A DNA stretch of 51,883 nucleotides from Candidatus Eremiobacter antarcticus (GTDB lineage Bacteria > Vulcanimicrobiota > Vulcanimicrobiia > Eremiobacterales > Eremiobacteraceae): assembly GCA_003244105.1 (NCBI GenBank), contig QHBK01000001.1, positions 1 to 51,883 of the forward strand. The letters are read 5' to 3'. The notes under the pieces were generated by a model. That model saw only the letters and a list, made by a program, of their open reading frames with translations, searched no databases and was not told the origin of the DNA. Position 1 is the stretch's first letter. Each line of letters begins with the position of its first letter. Shown here one piece after another: positions 42,899 through 51,836 of this stretch. The position numbers were made by a program, and so were the translations under genes.

Positions 42899-42957
42899 GT
42901 GTTCGCAGGACACCCTAAAAGTGTCCAAGCGAACACACCGTCTTACGGACGGTTATG
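42899..42957 (-). promoter_or_regulatory. Nested palindromes between traG and trbB
   Basis: GTGTTCGC/GCGAACAC (42899-42906 with 42929-42936) encloses GGACAC/GTGTCC (42908-42913 with 42921-42926). Next to it, ACCGTC-N5-GACGGT (42937-42954 region) forms a second hairpin. No T tract follows on the minus strand, so this may be an operator, an RNA processing site or an attenuator controlling trb expression rather than a simple terminator. Confidence 0.5.
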
Positions 42958-42958
42958 G

Positions 42959-44818
42959 TTACGAAGATGGCCGTAGGGGCGGCGCTATCATCGCGCGTCT
43001 GGAAAACCTCGGATCCTCGTAATATCTGATTTTCTTACCGTAAATAGGAGCGTGACCGGCGAGGAACACTAGCGCGTCATCCGTAGGTAGTCGCATCGCT
43101 TCATCGGGCGTCAGTAATGGGCGCATAACTTCTTGGTCGGCAGTCGCCACATGCATAAGCGTGCCCAGGCGGCTGCCCGAATAGCTTCTGGTTGGGTTGC
43201 GCACCGTCGCGGACCCCGCCATTTTGGAGAGCAACTCCGCTGTTTCCACCTTGTTGGGAGCGAATGCGATCCGAACGTTGCAGTTAGCCATGATTGCTTC
43301 GTCTCTTCCGTAGGCGGAGTATAGCTGCGATAGGTCCTGAGAGATCAGAAAGGCCTTGATGCCGTAACCAGCCAGGAAGGCTAGCGCTTCCTGGAACACA
43401 TCGAGTCGGCCAAGCGCCGGGAACTCGTCGATCATCATGAGGAGCTGGCGTCGGTTACTATCCGTGCTCCTCTTCCCGACATGATTCAAGGGCTGCGCAA
43501 GTGCACGCACCGTCTGATTGATAATCAATCGGATTAAAGGCTTTAGACGGTCTTTATCAGACGGGGGCACCACAATGTAAAGGCTCACAGCCTTCTCGGC
43601 GCTCATCAGGTCAGTTATTCTAAAGTCGCTCACCTCGGTGTTTCTGGCGACGATTGGATCCCGGTAGAGTGTTAAGAAGCTCATGGCTGTAGAGAGCACG
43701 CCCGATTTTTCCGTGTCGGCCTTGTTTAACATATCTTTCGCGCTCTGGGCAACGACCGGATGCGTCGATGTCTGAACGCCACCGGCGTCTTTCCAACCTT
43801 TGCTACTCGTCGGATCGTGCTCAGCGTTGAGCATATGCTCAAACATCTGATTCACGTTCTCGAACCTGGGGTCAGCCAAATAGGCAGCAACACCGCGGAG
43901 CGTCTTGTCCGGTTCAGAATACAGGACGTGCAAAATGGTTCCGACCAGCAAGCTAAATCCTGTTTTTGCCCAGTGATCGTTTAACCCCTTACCGTCGGGG
44001 TCGACGATCATTGTGGCAATGTTTTGAACATCGCGGACTTCATGGTCTGTTCCAATTCGAATCTCGTTGAGTGGATTGAAGCGGGTGCTTGACCCGTCGT
44101 TGCTTGTCGGATCGAACTTCAGGCATGTACTCCCGAGCTCTTTATGACGCCAGCCAGACGAGAGCTCCCAGTTCTCGCCCTTGATGTCATTGACTAGAAC
44201 GGAGTGTGGCCAAGACAGCAGGGTGGGTATCACAAGGCCGACGCCTTTGCCCGATCGTGTGGGTGCAAATACGACCACGTGCTCCGGTCCGTTGTGGCGC
44301 AGATACTTAATTCGTCCGGAACGCGGCTCTTCCCAAGCACCCACATAGACACCGTCACTTTGCTCCAGTAGCCCAGTTGTTTGTACTTCTGCTGGACTCG
44401 CCCAATGCGCCGAGCCGTATAGATGGCTTCCAGCTCGCACTCCGGCTCCAGAGCGAAAAAAAATAGCAGCCACCAGTGTTCCCAAGCTCAGCCCCACGAA
44501 CACGATCTGGAGCTGGTGAGCGAAGACGACTTTTGTTCGACGATCCGCGTTGGCTCTATTGAACTGAACGTTCCATGCCACGCCGTCTAAGGGTCCATAG
44601 ACATGAGCGAAGAGTGGCCTTCCCAACGGACGTTGGAAGGCGAAGGCGCTCGCGACGAATTCCGTCGCTAGCCACATGGTGGAGAGCGCTATCAACAGCC
44701 ACAGCGCCATCGCCGGGTAAAGCCGGCTCAGAGGATCGGCCGGCCTCTTAGGCAGGGAATAGAGTTTATGCGGACCGACGTTAGATCTCACGCACGCGCA
44801 GGCGCGCTGAGCTGCCAA
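42959..44818 (-). CDS. traG: Coupling protein TraG/VirD4
   Basis: 619 residues from TTG 44818 (GTG 44791 is an alternative). Two N-terminal membrane helices (MALWLLIALSTMWLATEFV; LQIVFVGLSLGTLVAAIFF) precede the ATPase with Walker A FAPTRSGKGVG at residues 184-194 and Walker B in LLMMIDEFPALG. TraG motifs HVVVFAPTRSGKG, LVNDIKGENWELS and ISQDLSQLYSAYG are complete. It hands the relaxase-DNA complex to the secretion channel. The upstream gene ends 21 bp before it. Confidence 0.95.
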   Translation of the reverse strand: MAAQRACACVRSNVGPHKLYSLPKRPADPLSRLYPAMALWLLIALSTMWLATEFVASAFAFQRPLGRPLFAHVYGPLDGVAWNVQFNRANADRRTKVVFAHQLQIVFVGLSLGTLVAAIFFRSGAGVRAGSHLYGSAHWASPAEVQTTGLLEQSDGVYVGAWEEPRSGRIKYLRHNGPEHVVVFAPTRSGKGVGLVIPTLLSWPHSVLVNDIKGENWELSSGWRHKELGSTCLKFDPTSNDGSSTRFNPLNEIRIGTDHEVRDVQNIATMIVDPDGKGLNDHWAKTGFSLLVGTILHVLYSEPDKTLRGVAAYLADPRFENVNQMFEHMLNAEHDPTSSKGWKDAGGVQTSTHPVVAQSAKDMLNKADTEKSGVLSTAMSFLTLYRDPIVARNTEVSDFRITDLMSAEKAVSLYIVVPPSDKDRLKPLIRLIINQTVRALAQPLNHVGKRSTDSNRRQLLMMIDEFPALGRLDVFQEALAFLAGYGIKAFLISQDLSQLYSAYGRDEAIMANCNVRIAFAPNKVETAELLSKMAGSATVRNPTRSYSGSRLGTLMHVATADQEVMRPLLTPDEAMRLPTDDALVFLAGHAPIYGKKIRYYEDPRFSRRAMIAPPLRPSS

Positions 44819-44839
44819 ACCCGCTTGAGCTTGGGTCGC

Positions 44840-45151
44840 TCATTGCTCCGGATCACCCGTGGCTTTACGATTCGACTTGCGTCTTGTGCTTCTCCAGTAC
44901 TCCCGAAACGCACGAGAATCGATTTCAATCCCATGCTGGGCAAGTACAGCAGTCACATCTTCGAGTTCGTAACCCTGCTTGAACATAGCAGCGATTTCGC
45001 TTCGCAACGCTCGAACCACGAATGGACGGGTTACGCGTTGAGGCATCGATCCGTTCGGGTTACGGGTTTCGGCGAGCCTTTGCAACTCTGCCTGGGCTTT
45101 TTGCACTGCATCTCGGTCCACGCGGGGTATGTGCCGTTGTCCCTCGTTCAT
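44840..45151 (-). CDS. Small transfer-associated HTH-like protein
   Basis: 103 residues. A basic N-terminus is followed by VVRALRSEIAAMFKQGYELEDVTAVLAQHGIEIDSRAFREYW, which looks like a helical DNA-binding module common in short genes beside conjugative relaxase operons, and a basic tail (RSTRRKSNRK). It is the first gene of the leftward tra block, in the place of traC/traD in Ti plasmids. Likely a relaxosome or regulatory protein; exact family unknown. Confidence 0.65.
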   Translation of the reverse strand: MNEGQRHIPRVDRDAVQKAQAELQRLAETRNPNGSMPQRVTRPFVVRALRSEIAAMFKQGYELEDVTAVLAQHGIEIDSRAFREYWRSTRRKSNRKATGDPEQ

Positions 45152-45216
45152 TTAGCGCTCCTGTCCCAGGGTCGTCCTTCGTGTTGCAGGCCATTCTTTG
45201 CGACATTCCGGTACGG

Positions 45217-45246
45217 TGTCAACCTCTTTGGCAAAAAGGGTTGACG
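45217..45246. promoter_or_regulatory. Back-to-back -35 boxes in an inverted repeat (tra intergenic region)
   Basis: TGTCAACC-TCTTTGGCAAAAA-GGGTTGACG: the arms carry TTGACA reading left (45222-45217) and TTGACG reading right (45241-45246). Weak -10 candidates lie at suitable distances: AAGAAT for the leftward traG block and TACAGT (45266-45271) for the rightward relaxase block. A single regulator could control both operons. Confidence 0.5.
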
Positions 45247-45312
45247 GTTCTACTGTTGCGCTACATACAGTAAACGGCAATATGAGAGAACGACGTAGGG
45301 GACAAGGTAGGC

Positions 45313-45349
45313 CGGCGTATATACAATCGCAAGCGATTGATCTACGCCG
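45313..45349. repeat. 37-bp nested palindrome, oriT candidate
   Basis: Outer arms CGGCGTA (45313-45319) and TACGCCG (45343-45349); inner arms CAATCGC (45324-45330) and GCGATTG (45333-45339) with a 2-nt centre. It lies between the divergent tra blocks, just before the accessory and relaxase genes, where oriT is found in Ti-like plasmids. The nic sequence was not recognised. Confidence 0.55.
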
Positions 45350-45445
45350 CAGCCAAAGCAGCTCGGCGGCTTCGCCTTCTCGCGCTTTGACTTGGCCTCG
45401 ATGCTCAGGGGCTGCGCTCCCGAGACCCCCATCTACGGAATCGTG

Positions 45446-45766
45446 ATGGAACGGACAGACGGTCGCAAAGTGTTAAGCATCCTCATCAGGATGAGCCCGC
45501 ACGATCGCGAGGCAATCCAAAAAAAGGCCGATGCGTGCGCGCTATCTCTGAGTGAGTATGTGCGCCGGTGTGCACTCGATCGAGTCGTCAGCACGCGAAC
45601 CGACAGTGAGGCACTACGTGAACTCAGACGTCAAGGCGGGCTTATCAAGCATCTGGCCTCGACCGATCGGCAGAATGCTTATGAATATCGCGTTACGCTC
45701 AATCTCATCCAAGAGACCATTGGACGCTTGAACCGTGATAGCCAAGGTACCCATAAAACGACTTGA
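45446..45766 (+). CDS. Relaxosome accessory protein (ribbon-helix-helix, MobC/TraJ-like)
   Basis: 106 residues from ATG 45446. The sequence RKVLSILIRMSPHDREAIQKKADACALSLSEYVRRCAL is the ribbon-helix-helix of MobC/TraJ-type proteins that bind oriT and load the relaxase. The C-terminal half is helical (NAYEYRVTLNLIQETIGRLN). It overlaps the relaxase start by 32 bases, so the two are made together. The frame is open upstream to 45392 but no better start is seen. Confidence 0.82.
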   Translation: MERTDGRKVLSILIRMSPHDREAIQKKADACALSLSEYVRRCALDRVVSTRTDSEALRELRRQGGLIKHLASTDRQNAYEYRVTLNLIQETIGRLNRDSQGTHKTT

Positions 45767-47777
45767 CGGGAAGAGCAGCTTCTCCACTCTGACCGAGTAC
45801 ATTGTCCGGCACGCGGCAACGGTAATGCATTCACCTGCGCTGTGGAGCATCGAGACCGCGGGCGCGGAGATGGAGCGCGTCGCGCTTATGAACGAACGCG
45901 TCCAAAACGCGGCCTACCATTACGTCATAAGCTGGCGCGCCGGCGAGCATCCCACGAACGAGCAGGCTTTCGATGCCTTAACGACCACCCTTGCGGCGCT
46001 TGGTATGCAGGAACATCAGTGGATCGGTGCGGTTCACCGCAACACCGAGCACTTCCATACGCACGTTGCCGTCAACCGAATTAATCCCGAGACGCTAAAG
46101 TCGGTGTACCCGAAGCAAGACTGGATTGCGCTAGATCGGGCGTGTAGAGAGCTAGAGATAAAGCACGGATGGAGTCATACTCGGGGAACACACACTGTCG
46201 AGCCTGGAAGCGACAACGCTCCTCATATCGTGCGGACTCCGCGAGGTTTCTCAACGGAACTGAAGGCGCCGACGACGACAAGAGCCCGCGATTTTACCGC
46301 ATGGAACGGTCTCGAGAGTTTCCAGGAATGGGTGGGCAAGGAACCCGCAGATCATCTGAAGCGCGCCCTGGAAAAGTCGAACGTAACCTGGCAAAGCGTC
46401 CACAAGTCGCTGGCTGCCTTCAACCTAGAATACTGTAAGCGGGGCAGCGGAGCTGTGGTCATTGACCGTGTCAGCCCCGGAAAATTTTATGCGAAGGCCA
46501 GCCACATTGGACGATTCGCTTCGTTGGGTAGGCTGGAAGCACACCTGGGGCCATTCGAGGCGCGTAAAGACCCGCACCTACAGCAGGAGAGCTGTCAGCG
46601 GGATTTATCGGCGAAATCCATTGCGAGATCATACCAGCGAGATACTGAAGAACGTCATGGCAATCAGGAGCACCGCCGCACCAAGCGCCACGCGCTGTAC
46701 GAGCGATACGCAGCGGCGAAGTCGCAGTGGGAACGCACGGAAGGCCACAAAATCGAACTCGCCTGGTGGCAACAAAAAACAACGGAAAAAGCGCGTTTCG
46801 AGCGGCTTCGAGCTGATAATCGCTCAGCGCGCGAACAGATTAAGCGCTCCAAAACGAGCGTAAATAAGCGAGTTTTGTACTCCATTCAATCCTATGTTGC
46901 AGCAGCAAAACGCGAGGCTCTCCAACTACTAATTCGCAAAGAACGAGCAGACCTTAAAGCACAACAAGCGGTTGGACGGCCAAGACCGTGGCGAGAATGG
47001 CTTGCAGAGCAAGCGGCGATGGGCGACAATGCTGCGCAGGCGGCACTGCGTGGCCTGCGCTATCGTGAGCGGAAAGAGAGACGCACCGAGACACCGCGGA
47101 TTGAAGTAGGTGTAGTGGCGGGTTTGGAAACGCCAAACAAGGCAGTGCTAGGTGCGCTCCAATGGACGGCTGATGATCGAGGCGTGAATTACCACCTCAA
47201 CAATGCTTTAGCCTTCCGTGACGAAGGCGCCAAAGTGATCTTCAGTGACGCGAGCGACGACAGTATTCGTGCCGGCCTCCTGCTCTGTCGCGAAAAGTGG
47301 GCACGTGGGCTTAACATCAGTGGCAGAGACGAGTTCAAAGTCAAGGCTGGGGCGCTGGCCAGGGAGATGCGCATACACGTACTCGGCGCAGAAACAATGG
47401 AAGGGCGGCGAAATCCCGACCTTGCGAAACAACGACACGAGATCTACACAGAATCGAAAGTCGCCACTGTCGATCTCAAGCGGCTTTGCCGCGAGTACGG
47501 TAAGCCTGTCTCCAACAGCCAGCCACGCGCCGGTCGCCAGCACACTGGTACGGTGATCGCGATAGGGAGCGGCGCCGAAGGCGGAGCCATCGTCGCAATC
47601 GATGCGGGGCGCGAAATTGTCGTGGTTCGAACGGATACACAACCCACGACCTATCTGCAATCAAAGGTCGGGGACTGGGTGCGGGTTCGTGCCTGTAGGC
47701 CCGACACCGGTCATGCTTTGGCGTGGCGATTAGCTAAGGTTCAACGAACCGGACCGAACTTGGAACGTGGGCCGTGA
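45735..47777 (+). CDS. MOBP-type relaxase (TraI/MobA-like) with C-terminal LPD7-like domain
   Basis: 680 residues from GTG 45735. Motif I with the candidate nucleophile Tyr22 in STLTEYIVRHA; motif III with the metal-binding histidines 106, 108 and 110 in HRNTEHFHTHVAVNRI. These are MOBP relaxase features: nick oriT, remain covalently bound to the 5' end and lead the strand into the recipient. After a basic helical middle, ALQWTADDRGVNYHLNNALAF and DDSIRAGLLLCREKW match the LPD7 domain often fused to relaxases, and the end (GTVIAIGSGAEGGAIVAIDA) looks like a small beta domain. It overlaps traF as GTGA. Confidence 0.92.
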   Translation: MIAKVPIKRLDGKSSFSTLTEYIVRHAATVMHSPALWSIETAGAEMERVALMNERVQNAAYHYVISWRAGEHPTNEQAFDALTTTLAALGMQEHQWIGAVHRNTEHFHTHVAVNRINPETLKSVYPKQDWIALDRACRELEIKHGWSHTRGTHTVEPGSDNAPHIVRTPRGFSTELKAPTTTRARDFTAWNGLESFQEWVGKEPADHLKRALEKSNVTWQSVHKSLAAFNLEYCKRGSGAVVIDRVSPGKFYAKASHIGRFASLGRLEAHLGPFEARKDPHLQQESCQRDLSAKSIARSYQRDTEERHGNQEHRRTKRHALYERYAAAKSQWERTEGHKIELAWWQQKTTEKARFERLRADNRSAREQIKRSKTSVNKRVLYSIQSYVAAAKREALQLLIRKERADLKAQQAVGRPRPWREWLAEQAAMGDNAAQAALRGLRYRERKERRTETPRIEVGVVAGLETPNKAVLGALQWTADDRGVNYHLNNALAFRDEGAKVIFSDASDDSIRAGLLLCREKWARGLNISGRDEFKVKAGALAREMRIHVLGAETMEGRRNPDLAKQRHEIYTESKVATVDLKRLCREYGKPVSNSQPRAGRQHTGTVIAIGSGAEGGAIVAIDAGREIVVVRTDTQPTTYLQSKVGDWVRVRACRPDTGHALAWRLAKVQRTGPNLERGP

Positions 47778-48421
47778 GCCCCGTCGACGCCTGGCAATCA
47801 CCGCACCATCGGCGAAAGCGACTTAGGCAGGTGGCTATGTCAGCAAGCATCCTTCTTTTGGCAATATCGCCCACGTTCTTTTTGGCCAGCGGACTGCGCA
47901 TCAATCTTTCGCAAAGTATGCCCCGTGGTGTGTACAGGATCATAGCCGTGACGCGGCCGTTTACTCACGGCGATATTGTCGCGGTCTGCCCACCAGTCTC
48001 TGCAGCAGCGCTTGGCCGACAGCGCGGTTACCTCGGCCTCGGAAGTTGCACTGGAAATACCGAGCCGTTGGTCAAGGTTGTTGTTGCTTTGCACGGTGAC
48101 ACAGTCTCACTGGGTCCGCGAGGAGTTATGGTAAATGGACGAACGTTGCCGGAGAGCGCTTACCTACGATCAGACACCGCCGGCCGCCCACTGGCACATT
48201 GGTCGTGCGAAAGGTGCGCTATTCCAGCGGGGAAGATTTGGCTGTATGCACCCTCTTGGCGGAGCTGGGATTCGCGATACTGGGGTCCGGTTTCAGAGCG
48301 TGACATCAAGGGTAAGGCCGTTCCGATCTTCGCAAAGTTGCCTGAGATGATCTCAGCGCTGATCCATCAAACGGCTCATTACCCGAATTGCACACGCCGC
48401 CGATTTTGGAAGTTCAAGTAA
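47774..48421 (+). CDS. traF: Conjugative transfer S26 peptidase TraF
   Basis: 215 residues from GTG 47774, overlapping the relaxase stop by 4 bases. One membrane helix (ASILLLAISPTFFLASGLRI), then the catalytic Ser in NLSQSMPRGVYRI (S-M-P-x-G motif) and Lys in EPLVKVVVALHGDTVSL, as in type I signal peptidases. TraF of RP4 removes the TrbC tail and cyclises the pilin. The last ~27 residues, after KGKAVPIFAK, are not typical and the stop lies inside the Mrr remnant, suggesting a junction near 48390. Confidence 0.9.
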   Translation: MSPVDAWQSPHHRRKRLRQVAMSASILLLAISPTFFLASGLRINLSQSMPRGVYRIIAVTRPFTHGDIVAVCPPVSAAALGRQRGYLGLGSCTGNTEPLVKVVVALHGDTVSLGPRGVMVNGRTLPESAYLRSDTAGRPLAHWSCERCAIPAGKIWLYAPSWRSWDSRYWGPVSERDIKGKAVPIFAKLPEMISALIHQTAHYPNCTRRRFWKFK

Positions 48422-48692
48422 AGAGCGGTGCTGGAAGTGTCGGCGATCCGATAGTCTCGCAACCTTTCGGAAAAGTTGCTGGATCCGAATTCGGCCTTGT
48501 GATCACGTTGAGCACGTTCACCCACAAGCTAGGAATTTCGAAAAAAGCAGACACAACATCAGGCTTATTGATGGCGATGAGCTCGTGGATTCCATTTCTA
48601 AGTACTACGACCGATTTGATTCACAATATCAGGGGCTACTACCGTTAAAGCGCGTATATATTCCTCAATCAATCCGAGAGGACATGGGCTGA
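48395..48692 (+). pseudogene. C-terminal remnant of an Mrr-type restriction endonuclease
   Basis: PPILEVQVKSGAGSVGDPIVSQ (split here by the K of the PD-(D/E)XK site, EVQVK), then FGLVITLSTFT, is the Mrr catalytic core. Near 48527 a C appears missing from CCC; in the next frame the family ending follows: QARNFEKSRHNIRLIDGDEL, then YYDRFDSQYQGLLPLKRVYI, TGA at 48690-48692. The N-terminal part is absent and its place is taken by traF. Broken by truncation, and possibly by a homopolymer error. Confidence 0.72.
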
Positions 48693-49216
48693 GAGCATCT
48701 GGAGAAAAACAGACCCTAATGCTCAGAGATATGATTCTCCCGCGTTCTGTCTTTGCAAATATTCCGTATGCCAAGAGTTAAATCGCCGGATTTCTGCTAG
48801 CGCAGACCGACGGTCAGGGTTTGCCGGCGTTGGGTGTGTCTAGTCTCTGGTTTCCAGACGGACCTACTAGCTTACAGACCCTTGACTGAGACCCCGAGGC
48901 AATTGACGGCTACACACTCTTTGTGCGGTCTTTGCAACAGGTTTCGGAAAGCCTCCGTTTTCGAATGCGCCGATTCTAGATTCCTGATGAGCCCGCCCCT
49001 TCGACCGTCCAGGTCTGCGGAAATCAAGCCCTCATTGACTGGGAGTTGCAGATTATTGGACGGCTATGATTTCGCTGTCCGTCCCAATCGCCCGTAAGCG
49101 AAGACAACGCCGGATATATTGGTCCTCGCTAACGGCACGGCTTATTCGCAGGGTTACCGGCGCCGCATTGGCAGCCCCAAAGTTCTAAGTTTAGGGCCGT
49201 CGAATGTATCTAAAAC
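48693..49216. other. 524-bp stretch without a recognised gene
   Basis: Short open frames occur (one of 87 codons from 48834), but none has a ribosome site, known motif or gene-like composition that I can recognise. It may hold the promoter of the cargo gene at 49217 and decayed sequence linked to the Mrr remnant. Confidence 0.5.
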
Positions 49217-50938
49217 ATGAGCCGAAGACACATCGACCCATTTCCCGACATCCACATCAGGATCGACCACATGCTTGTTTTTGATCGGCCGGCTTCGCAC
49301 GATGAGCTTGCGAGCCTATTATCAAGCTTTCCTCGCAACGACCTCCTTGTGGTCCTGTCGAACCTGAACCGCTTTGTTGATCAGTTCGCTTTGGTCGCCG
49401 ATGCGGAGTTGCAAATCCCCCTTATCGCCAAGCTTGGCGGCTCGTCGGACATTGCTGCGCGCATCGCACGAACTTTCATCGAACACCCGGGGTCGGTATT
49501 TATTTTTCCTGAGCAACTATCATCTCTGTGCAAATTTGCGATCCGCTACGCGGCAGCTGATAAATGGCCCACTGACACTAACGACTCACTACTACGCGCA
49601 ATGCTCGCTTACAACTATCTACACCGGAAGGAAACCGAGCCCCGCCATGGAGCCACCGCTGACGAGCTCCTCCTGGATCTTGTAAAGTTGGAAATCGGAT
49701 CCATTCCAAACCAGGATGATCGACTTCAGAACGTCATGGTACGGTATGAGCAATTTTTCGAATGGTCACGCTCCGATGCCGGACGAGCTTCGCAGAATTA
49801 TTGCGACCTCGATGCTGATTTTCTGCGACTCGCGGGTATGACCGTCGACGAGTACACGACTGCTATTTTCTGCGTGCTCGCACTCATGGAACCCAGCCCA
49901 ACCTTCGATCAGCTAAATGTTGGGAATTGCCCAATCTCGCTAGCAAGACTCCGCGGGGGTTTGCAGGTTCCTGTTTACGTAACACGTTGGATCGAGACGC
50001 ACAGCAGGAGCGCCGATGAGCTTAAGCTTGAATATTCAAAAGAGACCCCACCTCGATATGCGGTGGCGGGTCTTCATGGTCTGATCAATAAGCCGCTCAT
50101 CCAACTTGACGGTGATCGATTCGTCGCCCCTAGCCGAAGCTTCTTCGAAAACGCTCTTGGGAGCGCGATCTTCTTCGCATTACTGGATGGGTACAACGCA
50201 GAAAATCAAAAGGAAAAAGGTAAGCAGTTCACTAGATTTTTTGGAGAATTTTTTGAGCTATATGCCCTGGCGACTTCCCGAGCTTTCGCGGCGCGCTCAA
50301 ACTCACGCTGCTTCGGAGATTTTCTGTATAACGGAGACAAGTCGACCGATGTCGTCCTCTTTGAGGGAGACCGCGCTGTGTTTATAGAGGTTGTTGCAAC
50401 CCGCTTCAACCTACTGAGCAGCGTGGTATCGCTAGATCCAAAGTCAATTGAAAAGGACTTGCAAAGGATTGTTATTGACAAGGCTGTTCAACTCGACCGT
50501 TGCGTAACCGACTTTCGCTCCGAAAAGCTCAAATATGATGGCATTAACCAGCGGCGCATTAGGAAGATATTTCCTATAGTCTTAGTCGTGCAGTCGATGT
50601 CGATGTCGTATGGTGTACGAATGCTCATAGAAAAGTTGCTTAAGGAGAAAGGTCTGTTGCAGATGACCTGCCCTCTAGAAGTGATGGAGATCGGCACGTT
50701 TGAGTCGTTGGAACCTGCTTTGGGTCGTGGTCTAAAATTGTCCACGCTGTTAAACGGCAAAATGAAGCACGCGCTTGGTAGGCGTGTATCCCTAAAGAAT
50801 TATATATTTCATTATCAACCAGAATTGCACGCTACCATGGCACGTCAGCGCAAAAACTCGATCATGGCCCACCGACATGCGGCATGGTTCGAACGTGCGA
50901 GCGCCCTCGTAAAGTCTTGGGGCATCAGCTCCGACTAG
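49217..50938 (+). CDS. Unrecognised 573-aa cargo protein with PD-(D/E)XK-like segment
   Basis: The N-terminal ~300 residues are mainly helical and unfamiliar. From residue ~325 the sequence resembles a restriction-nuclease-like fold: an acidic helix FTRFFGEFFELYALATSRAF, then STDVVLFEGDRAVFIEVVATR, where Asp, Glu and a strand pattern match D-x(n)-E-x-K although the Lys is Val and the basic residue comes later. A helix with KDLQRIVIDKAVQLDRCVTDF follows, as in several PD-(D/E)XK proteins. Located at the cargo end of the ICE beside an Mrr remnant and followed 88 bp later by another unknown gene. A defence role is possible but not shown. Confidence 0.55.
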   Translation: MSRRHIDPFPDIHIRIDHMLVFDRPASHDELASLLSSFPRNDLLVVLSNLNRFVDQFALVADAELQIPLIAKLGGSSDIAARIARTFIEHPGSVFIFPEQLSSLCKFAIRYAAADKWPTDTNDSLLRAMLAYNYLHRKETEPRHGATADELLLDLVKLEIGSIPNQDDRLQNVMVRYEQFFEWSRSDAGRASQNYCDLDADFLRLAGMTVDEYTTAIFCVLALMEPSPTFDQLNVGNCPISLARLRGGLQVPVYVTRWIETHSRSADELKLEYSKETPPRYAVAGLHGLINKPLIQLDGDRFVAPSRSFFENALGSAIFFALLDGYNAENQKEKGKQFTRFFGEFFELYALATSRAFAARSNSRCFGDFLYNGDKSTDVVLFEGDRAVFIEVVATRFNLLSSVVSLDPKSIEKDLQRIVIDKAVQLDRCVTDFRSEKLKYDGINQRRIRKIFPIVLVVQSMSMSYGVRMLIEKLLKEKGLLQMTCPLEVMEIGTFESLEPALGRGLKLSTLLNGKMKHALGRRVSLKNYIFHYQPELHATMARQRKNSIMAHRHAAWFERASALVKSWGISSD

Positions 50939-51026
50939 TTTCGAAAGTGCCCTTGACCGAGAATAGAAGCTCACCGGACAGTTAACTCTTGCAAGCCGCG
51001 TCGTATACTTCGGAGAAAGTCAATGA

Positions 51027-51836
51027 ATGGGAAATCTGGAACGCTCGGTTAAGAATCACTGTTGCGAGTCAGTCGCCGTGCTCAAAGAGCGTCTTGGCTT
51101 GCTAGCCGAAGTTCAGCCGCCAGCGGCCCTCGCGGAAGCCGCGGTACATCTCTGGATCATTTCATTGTCCGTTACCATCTTCAAGGCGCCTTACGCCCTG
51201 ATCTCGCTCTGTGACTTAGGACAAACGCTGGCTGCGTCGATACTTAGGCGGACAGTCGTTGAGTGCGCATATCGCATTTCATTTTTGATAGACAACCCTG
51301 CTAAAGCTTTGCGATTGCAGCTCACTGATGCAACGTGGCGAGTTCGTGCCAAAAAGCATCTTGGTGACATCACGAACGCCCAAGAAACTCTACTTGAAAC
51401 CGAGCTTAGGGCAAGCCGCACGCTTTACCGGCAACTCCGACAAGATCTCGCAAGCGGAACAGATGACGAAATCGATGAAGCCATGGAGCACGAACACTTC
51501 CCGGACATGGTGACGCTGCTAAAGAAGTATGGCGGTGGCGGAAGGCAGTATGTGACCGATTTCGTGTGGCCGAGCCACCTCGGCCATGGGGGTATCTTAA
51601 GCATTAGAGACTCGATTGAATCGTTTGGAGACCGTGGGGAGGTGATTCCAAACCTAGGCCTGAGTGATGGCTTCGAGCAACGCTATGCGGTGCAGGTCGC
51701 TGGTTACTGCCTCTGGGTTGCGCAGCTTTTGTCCGAGAAGTATTCCCTTGGTGAGTCGTCAGGTCTTCAAAATTTGATTGGACGGCAAGCTGATTTCTTA
51801 AAAGGTAGCGGATCACCAGTTCCTAGCGACAATTAG
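51027..51836 (+). CDS. DUF5677-like helical protein
   Basis: 269 residues from ATG 51027. All-helical, with GQTLAASILRRTVVECAYRISFLIDNP resembling the central helix pair of DUF5677/DUF6988 proteins (Arg and Glu in the R-x4-E arrangement), a charged hairpin (DDEIDEAMEHEHFPDMVTLL) and a C-terminal bundle. These families are widespread on mobile elements and genomic islands; their activity is unknown. It lies downstream of the 573-aa gene on the same strand and may form a unit with it. Identification is tentative. Confidence 0.45.
   Translation: MGNLERSVKNHCCESVAVLKERLGLLAEVQPPAALAEAAVHLWIISLSVTIFKAPYALISLCDLGQTLAASILRRTVVECAYRISFLIDNPAKALRLQLTDATWRVRAKKHLGDITNAQETLLETELRASRTLYRQLRQDLASGTDDEIDEAMEHEHFPDMVTLLKKYGGGGRQYVTDFVWPSHLGHGGILSIRDSIESFGDRGEVIPNLGLSDGFEQRYAVQVAGYCLWVAQLLSEKYSLGESSGLQNLIGRQADFLKGSGSPVPSDN

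Noticed and set aside
48834-49097. 87-codon frame after the Mrr remnant
   Set aside because: No ribosome site, no recognisable motif, atypical residue use.
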